NCBI RefSeq assembly: GCF_001424265.1
Contig: NZ_LMOV01000024.1
Coordinates: forward strand, 284,478-348,477
DNA: 64,000 nt
Origin: Acidovorax sp. Leaf160
Lineage (GTDB): Bacteria; Pseudomonadota; Gammaproteobacteria; Burkholderiales; Burkholderiaceae_C
Direction of reading: 5' to 3'
Shown piece after piece: positions 16,802 to 25,828 of this stretch (the stretch's first letter is position 1; each line of letters begins with the position of its first letter). The position numbers and the translations under genes were made by a program. A model generated the notes under the pieces. It ran no database searches. It was given only the letters and a program-made list of their open reading frames with translations, and was not told the DNA's origin.

Positions 16802-18241
16802 TCAGGCGTGCGCGGGGCGGACAGCGGGAATCGCCACCCGCACGGAGCGCCCGGAGATCGCCGTCTGCCACACGTTCCAGGCCATGACCACCATGCCGCC
16901 CAGATACAGCAGCCCGCCCAGGAAGCGGATCACGTAGAACGGATAGGTCGCCTTGACGCTTTCGACGAAGGTGTAGGTGAGCGTGCCGTCCGGGTTGATG
17001 GCGCGCCACATCAGGCCCTGCATCACGCCGGCGATCCACATGGCGGCGATGTAGAGCACGATGCCCACGGTGGCCATCCAGAAGTGCAGCTCGATGGCGG
17101 GCACCGAATGCATCTTGTCGCGGCCGAAGAGGCGCGGCACCAGGTAGTAGAGCGAGCCCATGGTGATCAGCCCCACCCAGCCCAGCGCGCCGGCGTGCAC
17201 GTGGCCGATGGTCCAGTCGGTGTAGTGGCTCAGCGCGTTGACGGTCTTGATGGACATCATCGGCCCCTCGAACGTGGCCATGCCGTAGAACGACAGCGAC
17301 ACGATGAGGAAGCGCAGGATGGGGTCGGTGCGCAGCTTGTGCCAGGCGCCCGAGAGGGTCATGATCCCGTTGATCATTCCGCCCCAGCTGGGCGCCAGCA
17401 GGATCAGCGAGAACACCATGCCCACCGACTGCGTCCAGTCGGGCAGCGCGGTGTAGTGCAGGTGGTGCGGGCCGGCCCACATGTAGGTGAAGATCAGCGC
17501 CCAGAAGTGCACGATGGACAGCCGATAGCTGTACACCGGCCGGCCGGCCTGCTTGGGCACGAAGTAATACATCATGCCCAGGAAGCCGGTGGTGAGGTAA
17601 AAGCCCACGGCGTTGTGGCCGTACCACCACTGCACCATCGCGTCCTGCACGCCGGCATAGGCCGAGTAGCTCTTCATCCAGCCGGCCGGCACGGCCGCGC
17701 TGTTGACGATGTGCAAGAGCGCCACCGCGATGATGAAGGCGCCGAAGAACCAGTTGGCCACGTAGATGTGCCGCACCCGGCGCATGCCCACGGTGCCGAA
17801 GAACACCACCGCATACGACACCCAGACCAGCGCGATCAGGATGTCGATGGGCCATTCGAGTTCGGCGTATTCCTTGCCGGAGGTGTAGCCCAGCGGCAGG
17901 CTGATGGCCGCAGCGACGATCACCAGCTGCCAGCCCCAGAACGTGAACTTCGCCAGGCCGCCGGCGAAGAGCCGTGTCTGGCAGGTGCGCTGCACCACGT
18001 AGTAGCTGGTGGCGAAGAGGCCGCAGCCGCCGAACGCGAAGATCACCGCGTTGGTGTGCAGCGGGCGCAGGCGCCCGTAGCTGAGCCACCCAATGCCGAA
18101 GTTGAGTTCGGGCCAGGCGAGCTGTGCTGCGATGAAGCAGCCCACCAGCATACCGACCACGCCCCACACCACCGCCATGATCGAGAACTGCCGCACGACT
18201 GAGTCGTCGTAGTGCGCGGCACGGGTTTGAGAAGAATCCAT
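16802..18241 (-). CDS. ccoN: Cytochrome cbb3 oxidase catalytic subunit CcoN
   Basis: Catalytic haem-copper subunit that reduces oxygen at high affinity. The 479-residue protein has about twelve membrane helices and family signatures including [52 protein letters not shown] (Cu_B histidine pair) and [17 protein letters not shown]. The start at 18241 is preceded by AGAGGTG; an in-frame ATG 33 bases further out lacks support. The FNR box at 18295-18308, centred 60 bases before the ATG, indicates microaerobic induction of ccoNOQPGH. Confidence 0.97.
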   Translation of the reverse strand: MDSSQTRAAHYDDSVVRQFSIMAVVWGVVGMLVGCFIAAQLAWPELNFGIGWLSYGRLRPLHTNAVIFAFGGCGLFATSYYVVQRTCQTRLFAGGLAKFTFWGWQLVIVAAAISLPLGYTSGKEYAELEWPIDILIALVWVSYAVVFFGTVGMRRVRHIYVANWFFGAFIIAVALLHIVNSAAVPAGWMKSYSAYAGVQDAMVQWWYGHNAVGFYLTTGFLGMMYYFVPKQAGRPVYSYRLSIVHFWALIFTYMWAGPHHLHYTALPDWTQSVGMVFSLILLAPSWGGMINGIMTLSGAWHKLRTDPILRFLIVSLSFYGMATFEGPMMSIKTVNALSHYTDWTIGHVHAGALGWVGLITMGSLYYLVPRLFGRDKMHSVPAIELHFWMATVGIVLYIAAMWIAGVMQGLMWRAINPDGTLTYTFVESVKATYPFYVIRFLGGLLYLGGMVVMAWNVWQTAISGRSVRVAIPAVRPAHA

Positions 18242-18294
18242 CGGGCACCTCTTGTTTTGCCGGGCCAGTTTCATTCAGTCACCCGTTGCGCGCG

Positions 18295-18308
18295 TTGACG
18301 CACGTCAA
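18295..18308. promoter_or_regulatory. FNR box upstream of ccoN
   Basis: TTGAC-GCAC-GTCAA is a symmetric FNR/ANR-type site centred 60 bases before the ccoN ATG. A class II promoter would start near 18260. It overlaps the last codons and the stop of ccoS, so the operator is embedded in coding DNA. Confidence 0.8.
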
Positions 18309-18442
18309 CCGTCTTTCAGAATGCGCTCGGCCTCCTGGTCGACGTTCTCGAACTGCCCCCGGTCGACCGCCCACCAGAGTCCCGCCAGCACGGCCAGCAC
18401 CAGCACCACGGACAGCGGAATCAGCAAATAGAGGATGTCCAT
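18305..18442 (-). CDS. ccoS: Cytochrome cbb3 oxidase maturation protein CcoS
   Basis: A 45-residue protein with one membrane helix at the N-terminus (MDILYLLIPLSVVLVLAVLA) followed by GLWWAVDRGQFENVDQEAER, the typical CcoS tail. CcoS is needed for cofactor insertion in CcoN. It begins one base after the ccoI stop and ends 63 bases before the ccoN start. Confidence 0.92.
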   Translation of the reverse strand: MDILYLLIPLSVVLVLAVLAGLWWAVDRGQFENVDQEAERILKDG

Positions 18443-18443
18443 G

Positions 18444-20942
18444 TCATGCCCTCTCGCCCGCCGGCCGCAACCCGGTGGGCTGCGGTGGGCTGCCGTCCGC
18501 GACGACGGGCGCAGACACGGCGCACGGCAGCCCCTCCCCGCTCCAGCGGACCAGGCGGGATGCGTTCAACACCACCAGCAGCGAGCTGGCCGCCATGCCC
18601 AGCCCGGCCAGCCAGGCCGGCATGCAGCCGGCCACGGCCAAGGGCACGCAGAGCGCGTTGTAGCCTGCGGCCCAGGCCAGGTTCTGTCGCACCACGGCGG
18701 TGGCGCGGCGGGCCAGCAGCAGCGTCTGCGCGACCTGGCCCAGGTGCTCGCCGGGCACGACGAAGTCGGACCGGGCGCGGGCCAGCGGCACCGCGCGCCC
18801 GAAGGCGAACGACACATGCGCGCCCGCCAGCACCGGGCCGTCGTTGAGCCCGTCGCCCACCATCGCCACCGTGCGGCCTTGCGCCTGCAGCGCCTGCAGC
18901 CGCTGCAACTTGTCGTCCGGGGTGCAATCGCCCCAGGCTTCGCAGATGCCCGCTGCCTGCGCCACGCGCTGCACGGCGGCATCGCGGTCGCCCGACAGCA
19001 GCAGCACCCGAACGCCCGCGCGGCGCAGGTCCGCCACCACACCGGCGGCTTCCGGGCGCAGGGCTTCGGTGAGGGCGAAGCGCGCAAGGCTCTCCGGCGC
19101 CGCCAGCGTGCCGTCCGCCCTCACCCGTTGGCGCGACAGCACGACGGCAGGGACGGCGCCGGGCTCCGCCGCCACGCCGGCATGGCGGGCGGAGCCCAGC
19201 TTCAGCAGCGCGCCATCGGCCTCGCGGGCCTGCAGGCCGCTGCCCGGCCGTTCCTGCACGTCCGCCAGCCGCACACCGGACGCAGCAGCCGCCAACGGGC
19301 CCGCCGCCAGCACGATGGCGCGGGAGGCCGGATGCAGCGAGTGCCGCGCCAGCGCGGCCGCCAGCGACAGCGCCTGGTCGGCGGTCAGGCCGCCTTCCGG
19401 CGCGGGCTCGATGCGGCCCAGCCCCAGGCCACCCTGCGTGAGCGTGCCTGTCTTGTCGAAGGCGATGGTGTCCACGCCCGCCACGGCCTCCAGCGCCTGC
19501 AGCCGCCGCACCAGCACCCCGTGGCGCGCCAGCGTGCCCGACGCGGTCAGCAGGGCGACCGGCGTGGCGAGCGACAGCGCGCAAGGGCAGGTGACGATCA
19601 GCACCGCCACGGCCACCATCAGCGCATGGCTCGGGTCGCTGGGCCACCACCAGGCGGCAGCCAGGCCGGCGGCCAGCAACACGGCCCCCAGGAACGGGCG
19701 GGCGATGCGGTCGGCCAGCTGCGCCAGCCGGGGCTTTTGCAGCGACGCGCTTTCCATCAGCGCCACGATCTGGCCGAAGCGCGTGTCGCGGCCCAGGCCG
19801 TCGATGCGCACCTCCACCGCCGCCCGCAGGTTGTAGCTGCCGGCCGCCACCGTGCTGCCGAGCGGCCGTGCGACCGGCGTGGATTCGCCCGTCAGCAGCG
19901 CCTCGTCGGCCTGCGTGCTGCCGCAGGTGATGCGGCCGTCGCCCGGAAAGGCTTCGCCCGGCAGCACGCGCACGGTGTCGCCCACCGCCAGCCGGCGGGT
20001 GGCGATGCGGGTGAAGACGCCATTGGGGCCCCGGCGCTCCACGCTGTCCGGCAGGCGGTTCATCACCGCTTCCAGCGCGCCGGCGGTGCGGCCGCGCAAC
20101 CGCAGTTCCAGCCAGCGGCCGGTCAGCAGGAAGAAGACGAACATGGTCAGCGAGTCGAAGTACACCTCGCGGCCGAACAGGCCTGCCGGGTCGAACGTGC
20201 CGGCGGTGCTGACGGCGAAGGTGATGGCGATGCCCAGCGCCACCGGCAGGTCCATGCCGATGCGGCGTTGGCGCAGGTCGCGCGCCGCGCTGGCGAAGAA
20301 CGGCCCGCAGGCGAACAGCATCACCGGCAGGCTGATGACCCACGACGCCCAGCGCAGCAGCCGCTCCATCTCCAGGCTCAGGTCGCCCGGCATGGCCTGG
20401 TAGGCGGGCCAGGCGTACATCATCACCTGCATCATGCAAAAGCCGGCCACCAGCCAGCGCCAGAGGGCGCGGCGCTGCTCGCGCTGGCGATGCTCGCGGG
20501 CGAAGGCATCGAGCGCCGGCAGGGCGCGGTAGCCGGCGGCCTGCACGGCGCCGATCCAGCCCGAAGGCCGCACCTGGGCGGGGTTCCACACCACGCGGGC
20601 GCGCTGCGTGGCGGCGCTCACGTCGGCGGCGGCCACGCCGGGCACGGCGCGCAGCGCCTCTTCGATGGTGAGCGCGCAGGCGGCGCAGTGCATGCCCAGC
20701 AGCACCACATGCGATTCCCAGGGCCCGGGCGCAGGGGGCCCCGGCACCGCGCCTTCCGCTCCGTCGGGGGATGGCGCAGCGGTGGCCGGCTCGGTCAGCG
20801 GCCGGCCGAAAGCCGGCCATTCCGCCGGGTCGTCCAGCAGCGCGGCGCCGCTGGCCAGCGCAGCTTCCGGCGGCGCAGGCGCGCCGCCCGGTTCGCCAGG
20901 GCCAGCGAAGCCATCGAAGCCATCGAAGGAGTGTTGGGGCAT
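18444..20942 (-). CDS. ccoI: Copper-translocating P-type ATPase CcoI for cbb3 assembly
   Basis: P1B-type ATPase (FixI/CcoI) that supplies copper to the oxidase. The 832-residue product has a heavy-metal domain with MHCAAC (CxxC at about 83-86), the metal-site motif CPC in VTCPCALSLATP (about 449-451), the phosphorylation motif DKTGTLT (Asp about 495) and GDGLNDGPVLAGA (about 695). An in-frame ATG at 20978 would give 844 residues, but it overlaps the FNR box, so ATG 20942 is preferred. About 70 Ala/Pro/Gly-rich residues precede the metal domain. Confidence 0.93.
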   Translation of the reverse strand: MPQHSFDGFDGFAGPGEPGGAPAPPEAALASGAALLDDPAEWPAFGRPLTEPATAAPSPDGAEGAVPGPPAPGPWESHVVLLGMHCAACALTIEEALRAVPGVAAADVSAATQRARVVWNPAQVRPSGWIGAVQAAGYRALPALDAFAREHRQREQRRALWRWLVAGFCMMQVMMYAWPAYQAMPGDLSLEMERLLRWASWVISLPVMLFACGPFFASAARDLRQRRIGMDLPVALGIAITFAVSTAGTFDPAGLFGREVYFDSLTMFVFFLLTGRWLELRLRGRTAGALEAVMNRLPDSVERRGPNGVFTRIATRRLAVGDTVRVLPGEAFPGDGRITCGSTQADEALLTGESTPVARPLGSTVAAGSYNLRAAVEVRIDGLGRDTRFGQIVALMESASLQKPRLAQLADRIARPFLGAVLLAAGLAAAWWWPSDPSHALMVAVAVLIVTCPCALSLATPVALLTASGTLARHGVLVRRLQALEAVAGVDTIAFDKTGTLTQGGLGLGRIEPAPEGGLTADQALSLAAALARHSLHPASRAIVLAAGPLAAAASGVRLADVQERPGSGLQAREADGALLKLGSARHAGVAAEPGAVPAVVLSRQRVRADGTLAAPESLARFALTEALRPEAAGVVADLRRAGVRVLLLSGDRDAAVQRVAQAAGICEAWGDCTPDDKLQRLQALQAQGRTVAMVGDGLNDGPVLAGAHVSFAFGRAVPLARARSDFVVPGEHLGQVAQTLLLARRATAVVRQNLAWAAGYNALCVPLAVAGCMPAWLAGLGMAASSLLVVLNASRLVRWSGEGLPCAVSAPVVADGSPPQPTGLRPAGERA

Positions 20943-20977
20943 GCCCCGGAGGCTAGGCGCGATGCGCTGCCTGCGCA

Positions 20978-20991
20978 TTGACCTGCATCAA
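20978..20991. promoter_or_regulatory. FNR box upstream of ccoI
   Basis: TTGAC-CTGC-ATCAA matches the FNR consensus TTGAT-N4-ATCAA with one change. Class II spacing (-41.5) would put the transcript start near 20943, next to the ccoI ATG at 20942, so either the mRNA is leaderless or the promoter geometry differs. Confidence 0.75.
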
Positions 20992-21036
20992 GGGCGCGGG
21001 ACGCGGGGCGCGGGGCGTCGCCAACGCCCGGCGTTT

Positions 21037-21098
21037 CAAGCCAAATCGGGCGCTAGCGCTTGATCAGCATGGCACTACAGCTATAAATATAGTAGCAA
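21037..21098 (+). repeat. Interspersed palindromic repeat, copy A
   Basis: Contains GCCAAATCGGGCGCTAGCGC followed by TTGATCAGCATGGCAC and the arm GCTATAAATATAGTAGC. It aligns over its length with the copy at 50594-50652 and, in reverse, with that at 56112-56169. It lies between ccoI and livF. Confidence 0.75.
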
Positions 21099-21122
21099 TT
21101 CGTCACCTGGTCCCAGCGCGCC

Positions 21123-21860
21123 TCAGTGGCTGCCCAGGTACAGCTGCGCCATGCGCTGATCTTCCAGCAGCTCCTGCGCGGGGCCGTGCAGCACGCAGCG
21201 GCCCTGGTCCAGGATGTAGCCCTGCTGGCTGATGGCGAGCGCCTGCCGCGCGCGCTGCTCCACCATCAGCACGGCCACACCGGCAGCGGGCAGCTTCTGC
21301 ACCATGTCGAACACCTTGCCGACCAGCGAGGGCGCCAGCGCGGCCGTGGGCTCGTCCAGCACCATGATGCGCGGCGACGGCATCAGCGCGCGGGCGAAGG
21401 CCAGCTGCTGGCGCTCGCCGCCCGACAGGTTGCTGGCTGGCTGCGGCAGCCGTTCGACCAGCGCGGGAAAATCGGCCAGCACCTGGTCCATGCGCTGCTT
21501 CAGGTGCTTGACGCCGCGCACCACCTGCAGGTTCTCGCGCACCGTGAGCGAGGGGAACACGTTCGCCACCTGCGGCACGTAGGCCAGGCCGGCGTCGAAG
21601 CGGTCTTCCGCAGACAGGCGCGTGATGTCGCGCCCGTCCAGGTGAATGCTGCCCGCCACGCGCGGCAGCAGGCCCAGCAGGGCCTTCACCAGCGTGGACT
21701 TGCCCGCGCCGTTGGTGCCGGCGATGGTCACGATCTGGCCCGGCGCCACGGCCAGGTCGATGCCGTGGATGATGTCCACTTCCGAATAGCCGCCGCGCAG
21801 CTGCCCGATCTGCAGCAGCTCGCCGCCGTGGTTTCCGTTGCTCATGCCTGCTGCGCTCAT
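21123..21860 (-). CDS. livF: Liv-type ABC transporter ATP-binding protein LivF
   Basis: Second ATPase of a branched-chain amino-acid-type (HAAT) importer, 245 residues. It shows Walker A GTNGAGKS (about 49-56), the signature LSGGERQQLAFARAL, Walker B IMVLDEPTAAL and the LivF-like ending AQLYLGSH. It is coupled to livG by a 4-base overlap (ATGA). A start four codons later is also possible. Confidence 0.9.
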   Translation of the reverse strand: MSAAGMSNGNHGGELLQIGQLRGGYSEVDIIHGIDLAVAPGQIVTIAGTNGAGKSTLVKALLGLLPRVAGSIHLDGRDITRLSAEDRFDAGLAYVPQVANVFPSLTVRENLQVVRGVKHLKQRMDQVLADFPALVERLPQPASNLSGGERQQLAFARALMPSPRIMVLDEPTAALAPSLVGKVFDMVQKLPAAGVAVLMVEQRARQALAISQQGYILDQGRCVLHGPAQELLEDQRMAQLYLGSH

Positions 21861-22618
21861 ACCACCCCTCCCATGTAGGCTTCCTGCACGCGCGGGTCGT
21901 CCAGCACGGTGTGCGGGTCGCCCTCGGCCAGGATGCGGCCCCGGTCCATCACGATCATGCGGTGCGACAGCGCCTTGAGCGCCTGCAGGTGGTGCTCGAT
22001 GACGATGAAGGCGATGCCGCGGCCCTGCAGCTCGCGCACGCGGTCGCAGATCTCTTCGATCAGCACCGGGTTGACCCCGGCGAAGGGTTCGTCGAGCAGG
22101 ATGCAGCGCGGGTCCAGCATGAGCACGCGGCCCAGCTCCACCAGTTTCTTCTGCCCGCCCGACAGGCCCCCGGCCGGCACGTCGCGCACGCGCGCCAGGT
22201 TCAAGAAGGCCAGGATGCCATCCGCCTTGGCCGCCAGCTGCGCCTCGTGTTCGCGCAGGCTGCGCGTCTGGAAGAACGCGTTGACGAGGCGTTCGCCCTG
22301 CGGGTTGGCGGCGGCGGCCATCAGGTTCTCGTGCACCGTCAGGCTCTTGAATTCGCGCGGGATCTGGAAGGTGCGCACCAGCCCCAGGTGGGCACGGCGA
22401 TGGGGCGGCAGGCGGGTGATGTCCTGCCCGGCGAAGGCGATGCGGCCGGCATCGGCCGGCTGCTGGCCCGCGATGGCAGCGAACAGGGTGCTCTTGCCCG
22501 CGCCATTGGTGCCGGCGATGCCCAGCACCTCGCGCTCGGCCAGTTGCAGCGACACGTCGTCCACCGCCTTGAAGCCGCCGAATAGCCGGCTCACGTTGTC
22601 CACTTGCAGCATGCTCAT
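21857..22618 (-). CDS. livG: Liv-type ABC transporter ATP-binding protein LivG
   Basis: First ATPase of the importer, 253 residues. Walker A is GTNGAGKS (about 35-42), the signature LSGGQKKLVELGRVLM and Walker B CILLDEPFAGVNP are intact, and the C-terminal YMGGVV ending is typical of LivG. It overlaps livM by 4 bases and livF by 4 bases, so the three are translationally coupled. Confidence 0.9.
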   Translation of the reverse strand: MSMLQVDNVSRLFGGFKAVDDVSLQLAEREVLGIAGTNGAGKSTLFAAIAGQQPADAGRIAFAGQDITRLPPHRRAHLGLVRTFQIPREFKSLTVHENLMAAAANPQGERLVNAFFQTRSLREHEAQLAAKADGILAFLNLARVRDVPAGGLSGGQKKLVELGRVLMLDPRCILLDEPFAGVNPVLIEEICDRVRELQGRGIAFIVIEHHLQALKALSHRMIVMDRGRILAEGDPHTVLDDPRVQEAYMGGVV

Positions 22619-23496
22619 TTCGACGAGCCTCCGAACAAACCATTGGGCCGGTAGAGCGTGATCAGGATCAGCGCCAGGCCCACTGCGGCCAGGCGCAGGC
22701 TGGCCATGCCGACTTCCGACACGCCCGGAACCCAGTCCTTGGCGAAGCGCGATCCCTCCAGGAACACCATCAGCAGCAGCGAGCCGAACATGGCGCCGCG
22801 CACCGAGCCCGAGCCGCCCATGACCAGCCCCATCCACACGTAGAAGGTGATGAGCGGAATGAACTGCTCGGGCGTGATGAAGGTGATGAAGTGCGCATAG
22901 AAGGCGCCCGCCAGCCCGGCCAGCGCCGCGCCCAGCATGAACACCTGCACCTTGAAGCGCGCCGGGTCCTTGCCCAGGGCCGAGAGCGCGGCCTCGTCGT
23001 CGCCGATGGCTTTCAGCAGCCGGCCGAACGGGCTGCGGGTGAGCCGCACCGTGCCCCAGCAGACCAGGGCCACGATCGCCGCCAGCACCGTGAAGATGGC
23101 CATGTCGGACACGCCGCCGCCCCAGCTGGCGAACAGCTTGGGCAGGCCCGGCAGGCCCTGCACGCCGTTGGTGAGCCAGCTCTCCTGCTGGATGGTGATG
23201 CGCACGGCTTCCGAAAAGCCGAGCGTGACGATGGCGAGGTAGTCGTCGCGCAGCCGCAGCGATAGGAGGCCGATGGGCAGCGCCAGCAGCCCCGCCAGCA
23301 CGCCGGCCAGGGCGAAGCACAGCGGCAGCGGCAGCCCCTTGAGCGATAGCAGCCCCGAGGTGTAGGCGCCGACGGCGAAGAACGCCACCACGCCGAAGTT
23401 GACCAGCCGGGTCAGCCCGAACTGCAGGTTCAGGCCCAGCGCCAGCAGGCAGTAGATGAGCGCGACGATGCCGATGGCACAGAGATAGGCAATCAT
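22615..23496 (-). CDS. livM: Liv-type ABC transporter permease LivM
   Basis: Integral membrane permease of 293 residues with about eight to nine helices. The segment LGLNLQFGLTRLVNFG near the N-terminus and the FLEGSRFAKDW segment are characteristic of LivM. It comes 23 bases after livH and overlaps livG. Confidence 0.9.
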   Translation of the reverse strand: MIAYLCAIGIVALIYCLLALGLNLQFGLTRLVNFGVVAFFAVGAYTSGLLSLKGLPLPLCFALAGVLAGLLALPIGLLSLRLRDDYLAIVTLGFSEAVRITIQQESWLTNGVQGLPGLPKLFASWGGGVSDMAIFTVLAAIVALVCWGTVRLTRSPFGRLLKAIGDDEAALSALGKDPARFKVQVFMLGAALAGLAGAFYAHFITFITPEQFIPLITFYVWMGLVMGGSGSVRGAMFGSLLLMVFLEGSRFAKDWVPGVSEVGMASLRLAAVGLALILITLYRPNGLFGGSSK

Positions 23497-23519
23497 GGTG
23501 GCCTCCTTGTTCTTCTGTT

Positions 23520-24395
23520 TCAGCGCACCAGCTGCACGCGGCCCATGAGGCCGGCGGGGCGCAGCAGCAGCACCAGCGCCAGCACCACGAACGACAGCAC
23601 GAGCTTGTACGAGGGGCCCAGCAACGGCACCGACAGCTCTTGCACCACGCAGAGCACCAGCGCCCCCAGCACGGCGCCCACCGGGCTGCCGATGCCGCCC
23701 AGCACCATGGCGGCGAACGCGGGGATCAAACTCTCCCACCCCATCTCGGGCATGACGATCGCCTTCATGCCGAGCAGCACGCCGCCGATGGAGGAAAGCG
23801 CGCCCACCAGCAGCCAGAGGCTCAGCATCAGCCCGCCCGCGCGGATGCCGCTGGCCCGCGCCAGATCGGCGCTGTCGGCCACGGCGCGCAGCTGGCGGCC
23901 GAAGCTGGTGCGGTAGATGAGCACGAACACGACCGCCAGGCAGGCAGCGGCGATGGCCGCGATCAGCACGTCGGTCGGCAGGATGCGCAGGCCGCCGAAG
24001 TTCCAGGCGCGCACCAGCGGCATGTCGAAGGTGCGCTGGTCGTGGCCGGCGAAGAACGAGATCAGGCTGCGCAGCAGAAAGCCCAGGCCGATGGCGGCCA
24101 GCATGGAGGCCACCATCGGCCGCCCCGCCAGCTTGCGGAAGATCAGCTGGTAGGAGCCGGCCGAGACCAGCGCCGTCACCACCACGCTGGCGATAGCGGC
24201 CAGCCACAGCGGCACGCCGCCCAGCAGCTGCACCGCCACGGCGGCATAGGCGCCGGTCGTCATCAGGTCGCCCGTGGCGGCGTTGGGAAAGCGGTTGACG
24301 CCCATCACCAGGGTCATGGCCAGGGCAGGCAGGGCCACCACCAGGCCTTCGATCAATCCATTGATCAGGAGGTTTGCGAAATCGATCCAGGTCAT
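23520..24395 (-). CDS. livH: Liv-type ABC transporter permease LivH
   Basis: Second permease, 291 residues, about eight helices. LivH-like features include the N-terminal NLLINGLIEGLVVALPALA, FPNAATGDLMTTGAY, GIGSPVGAVLGAL and the RPAGLMGRV ending. The start at 24395 is chosen because the first helix begins there; upstream in-frame sequence is low-complexity. Confidence 0.9.
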   Translation of the reverse strand: MTWIDFANLLINGLIEGLVVALPALAMTLVMGVNRFPNAATGDLMTTGAYAAVAVQLLGGVPLWLAAIASVVVTALVSAGSYQLIFRKLAGRPMVASMLAAIGLGFLLRSLISFFAGHDQRTFDMPLVRAWNFGGLRILPTDVLIAAIAAACLAVVFVLIYRTSFGRQLRAVADSADLARASGIRAGGLMLSLWLLVGALSSIGGVLLGMKAIVMPEMGWESLIPAFAAMVLGGIGSPVGAVLGALVLCVVQELSVPLLGPSYKLVLSFVVLALVLLLRPAGLMGRVQLVR

Positions 24396-24559
24396 TGCGT
24401 CATCTCGTGCAGGTCCCATGTCAGGCGGCCGGTGCCAGCTTGCTGCCGGCGTTGCGACGCCTGGCCAGAACGGCTGTGCCGGGCTGTGTCGGCCGCCCAG
24501 GGGCGACCGGGAAAAAAATGCCGCGTGCGCCGACGATGCGGCGCGCGCGGCCTGCGCCG

Positions 24560-25780
24560 TCACATGGTGATGGACACCACGTCGCGGCGCACCAGCTGCC
24601 CCTTCTCGATCACGTACACGCCGAAGTCGGGCGTGGCGTCGCCGAACTTGTCGAAGTCGAGCTTGCTGGAGGCGCCCTCGTAGTTCACCTTGGCCTTCTT
24701 GGCCAGCTGGGCCTTGCCTTCGGCGAAGGAATACACGGCCGTGCCGGGTGCGTTGGAGACGTCGCGGATCTTGGCGTTGACCTGCTCCACCGTGGCCTTG
24801 GCGCCGGCGGCTTCTATGGCCAGGGCCAGCGAGATCACCATGTCGTAGGCCATGGCGGCGTAGATGTTGGTGGCCGCGGACTTGCCCGTGGCCTTGGTGA
24901 AGGCGGCATCGAACTGGGCGTACGACGTGCTCTTCTCGTTCGACACGGTTTCCACCGAGATGATGCCTTCGCAGACCTCGGCGCCCAGCGCCTTCACCAG
25001 GTCGGGGTTGGCCGCCCAGCCGGGGATGATCCACTTGTTGTCGGCACCGGACTGGAACCACTCGCGCAGGATGATGGTGGTGTCGGGCAGGTAGGAGCCC
25101 ATCACGATCACGTCGGGCTTGGCCGCCAGGATCTTCTGCAGCTCGCTCCGGTAGCTCGGGCGGCTGGGTTCATAGGTGACGTGCGCGGCCACCTTGCCGC
25201 CGCGCTTTTCCCACACGCGGGTGAAGCCTTCCACGTTGCCCAGGCCCGAGGCGTTGTTGAACGCCATGGTGGCGGGCCGCTTGAAGCCGCGCTTGGCGCA
25301 GATCTCGGCGAACGCCGCGCCGAAGCGGTCGTTGGTCGCCTGGAAGCGCCAGACCAGGTCCTTGGTGTCGAGCGTGGAGATGGCCGGCGCGCCCGAGACG
25401 TTCATCTCGATGAGGCCGGCGGCATCGGTCAGCGGCATCACCGCCAGCGACACGCCCGAGGCCCAGGTGCCCAGCACGGCCTGCACCTTGTTCACCTCGA
25501 TCAGCTTCTTGGCGGCCAGCACGGCGGCGTCCGGCTTGGTCTGCGAGTCTTCGGTGAAGAGTTCGAGCTTGCGGCCGCCCGCGCCGCCGGCGGCGTTGAC
25601 CTCGTCCACCGCCAGGCGAATGGCCTGCTGCATGCCCGGGCCGTAGGGGCTGCCCGCGCCGGTGATCGGCGTGAGCGAGCCGATGCGGAACACGTCGCCC
25701 TGCTGGCTGAAGCCGATGGAAGGCAGGCACTGCAGGGCGGCTGCGGCGCCGCCGAGCTTCAAAAGGTTTCTACGTTGCAT
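24560..25780 (-). CDS. Periplasmic substrate-binding protein of Liv-type transporter
   Basis: A 406-residue type I periplasmic binding protein (LivK/HAAT family). The N-terminus has RRNLLKLGGAAAAL, a twin-arginine-like signal, cleaved near residue 26. The family start motif IGSLTPITGAGSPYGPGM follows, then an N-lobe and C-lobe. The ligand is not known: it sits with an amidohydrolase and is not the usual leucine-type protein. It lies 164 bases before livH and 48 bases after the amidohydrolase gene. Confidence 0.87.
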   Translation of the reverse strand: MQRRNLLKLGGAAAALQCLPSIGFSQQGDVFRIGSLTPITGAGSPYGPGMQQAIRLAVDEVNAAGGAGGRKLELFTEDSQTKPDAAVLAAKKLIEVNKVQAVLGTWASGVSLAVMPLTDAAGLIEMNVSGAPAISTLDTKDLVWRFQATNDRFGAAFAEICAKRGFKRPATMAFNNASGLGNVEGFTRVWEKRGGKVAAHVTYEPSRPSYRSELQKILAAKPDVIVMGSYLPDTTIILREWFQSGADNKWIIPGWAANPDLVKALGAEVCEGIISVETVSNEKSTSYAQFDAAFTKATGKSAATNIYAAMAYDMVISLALAIEAAGAKATVEQVNAKIRDVSNAPGTAVYSFAEGKAQLAKKAKVNYEGASSKLDFDKFGDATPDFGVYVIEKGQLVRRDVVSITM

Positions 25781-25828
25781 GGTGGTCTCCGGTGAGGCGG
25801 GGGAATCGAAAGAAGAAACGAGGGAATC

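Noticed and set aside
20943-20978. ATG 20978 as the start of ccoI
   Set aside because: It lies on the edge of the FNR box, so the promoter would be inside the gene.
18435-20981. 848-residue plus-strand open frame opposite ccoI
   Set aside because: Antisense to a P-type ATPase with all motifs; the composition is a His/Gln/Ala-rich shadow.
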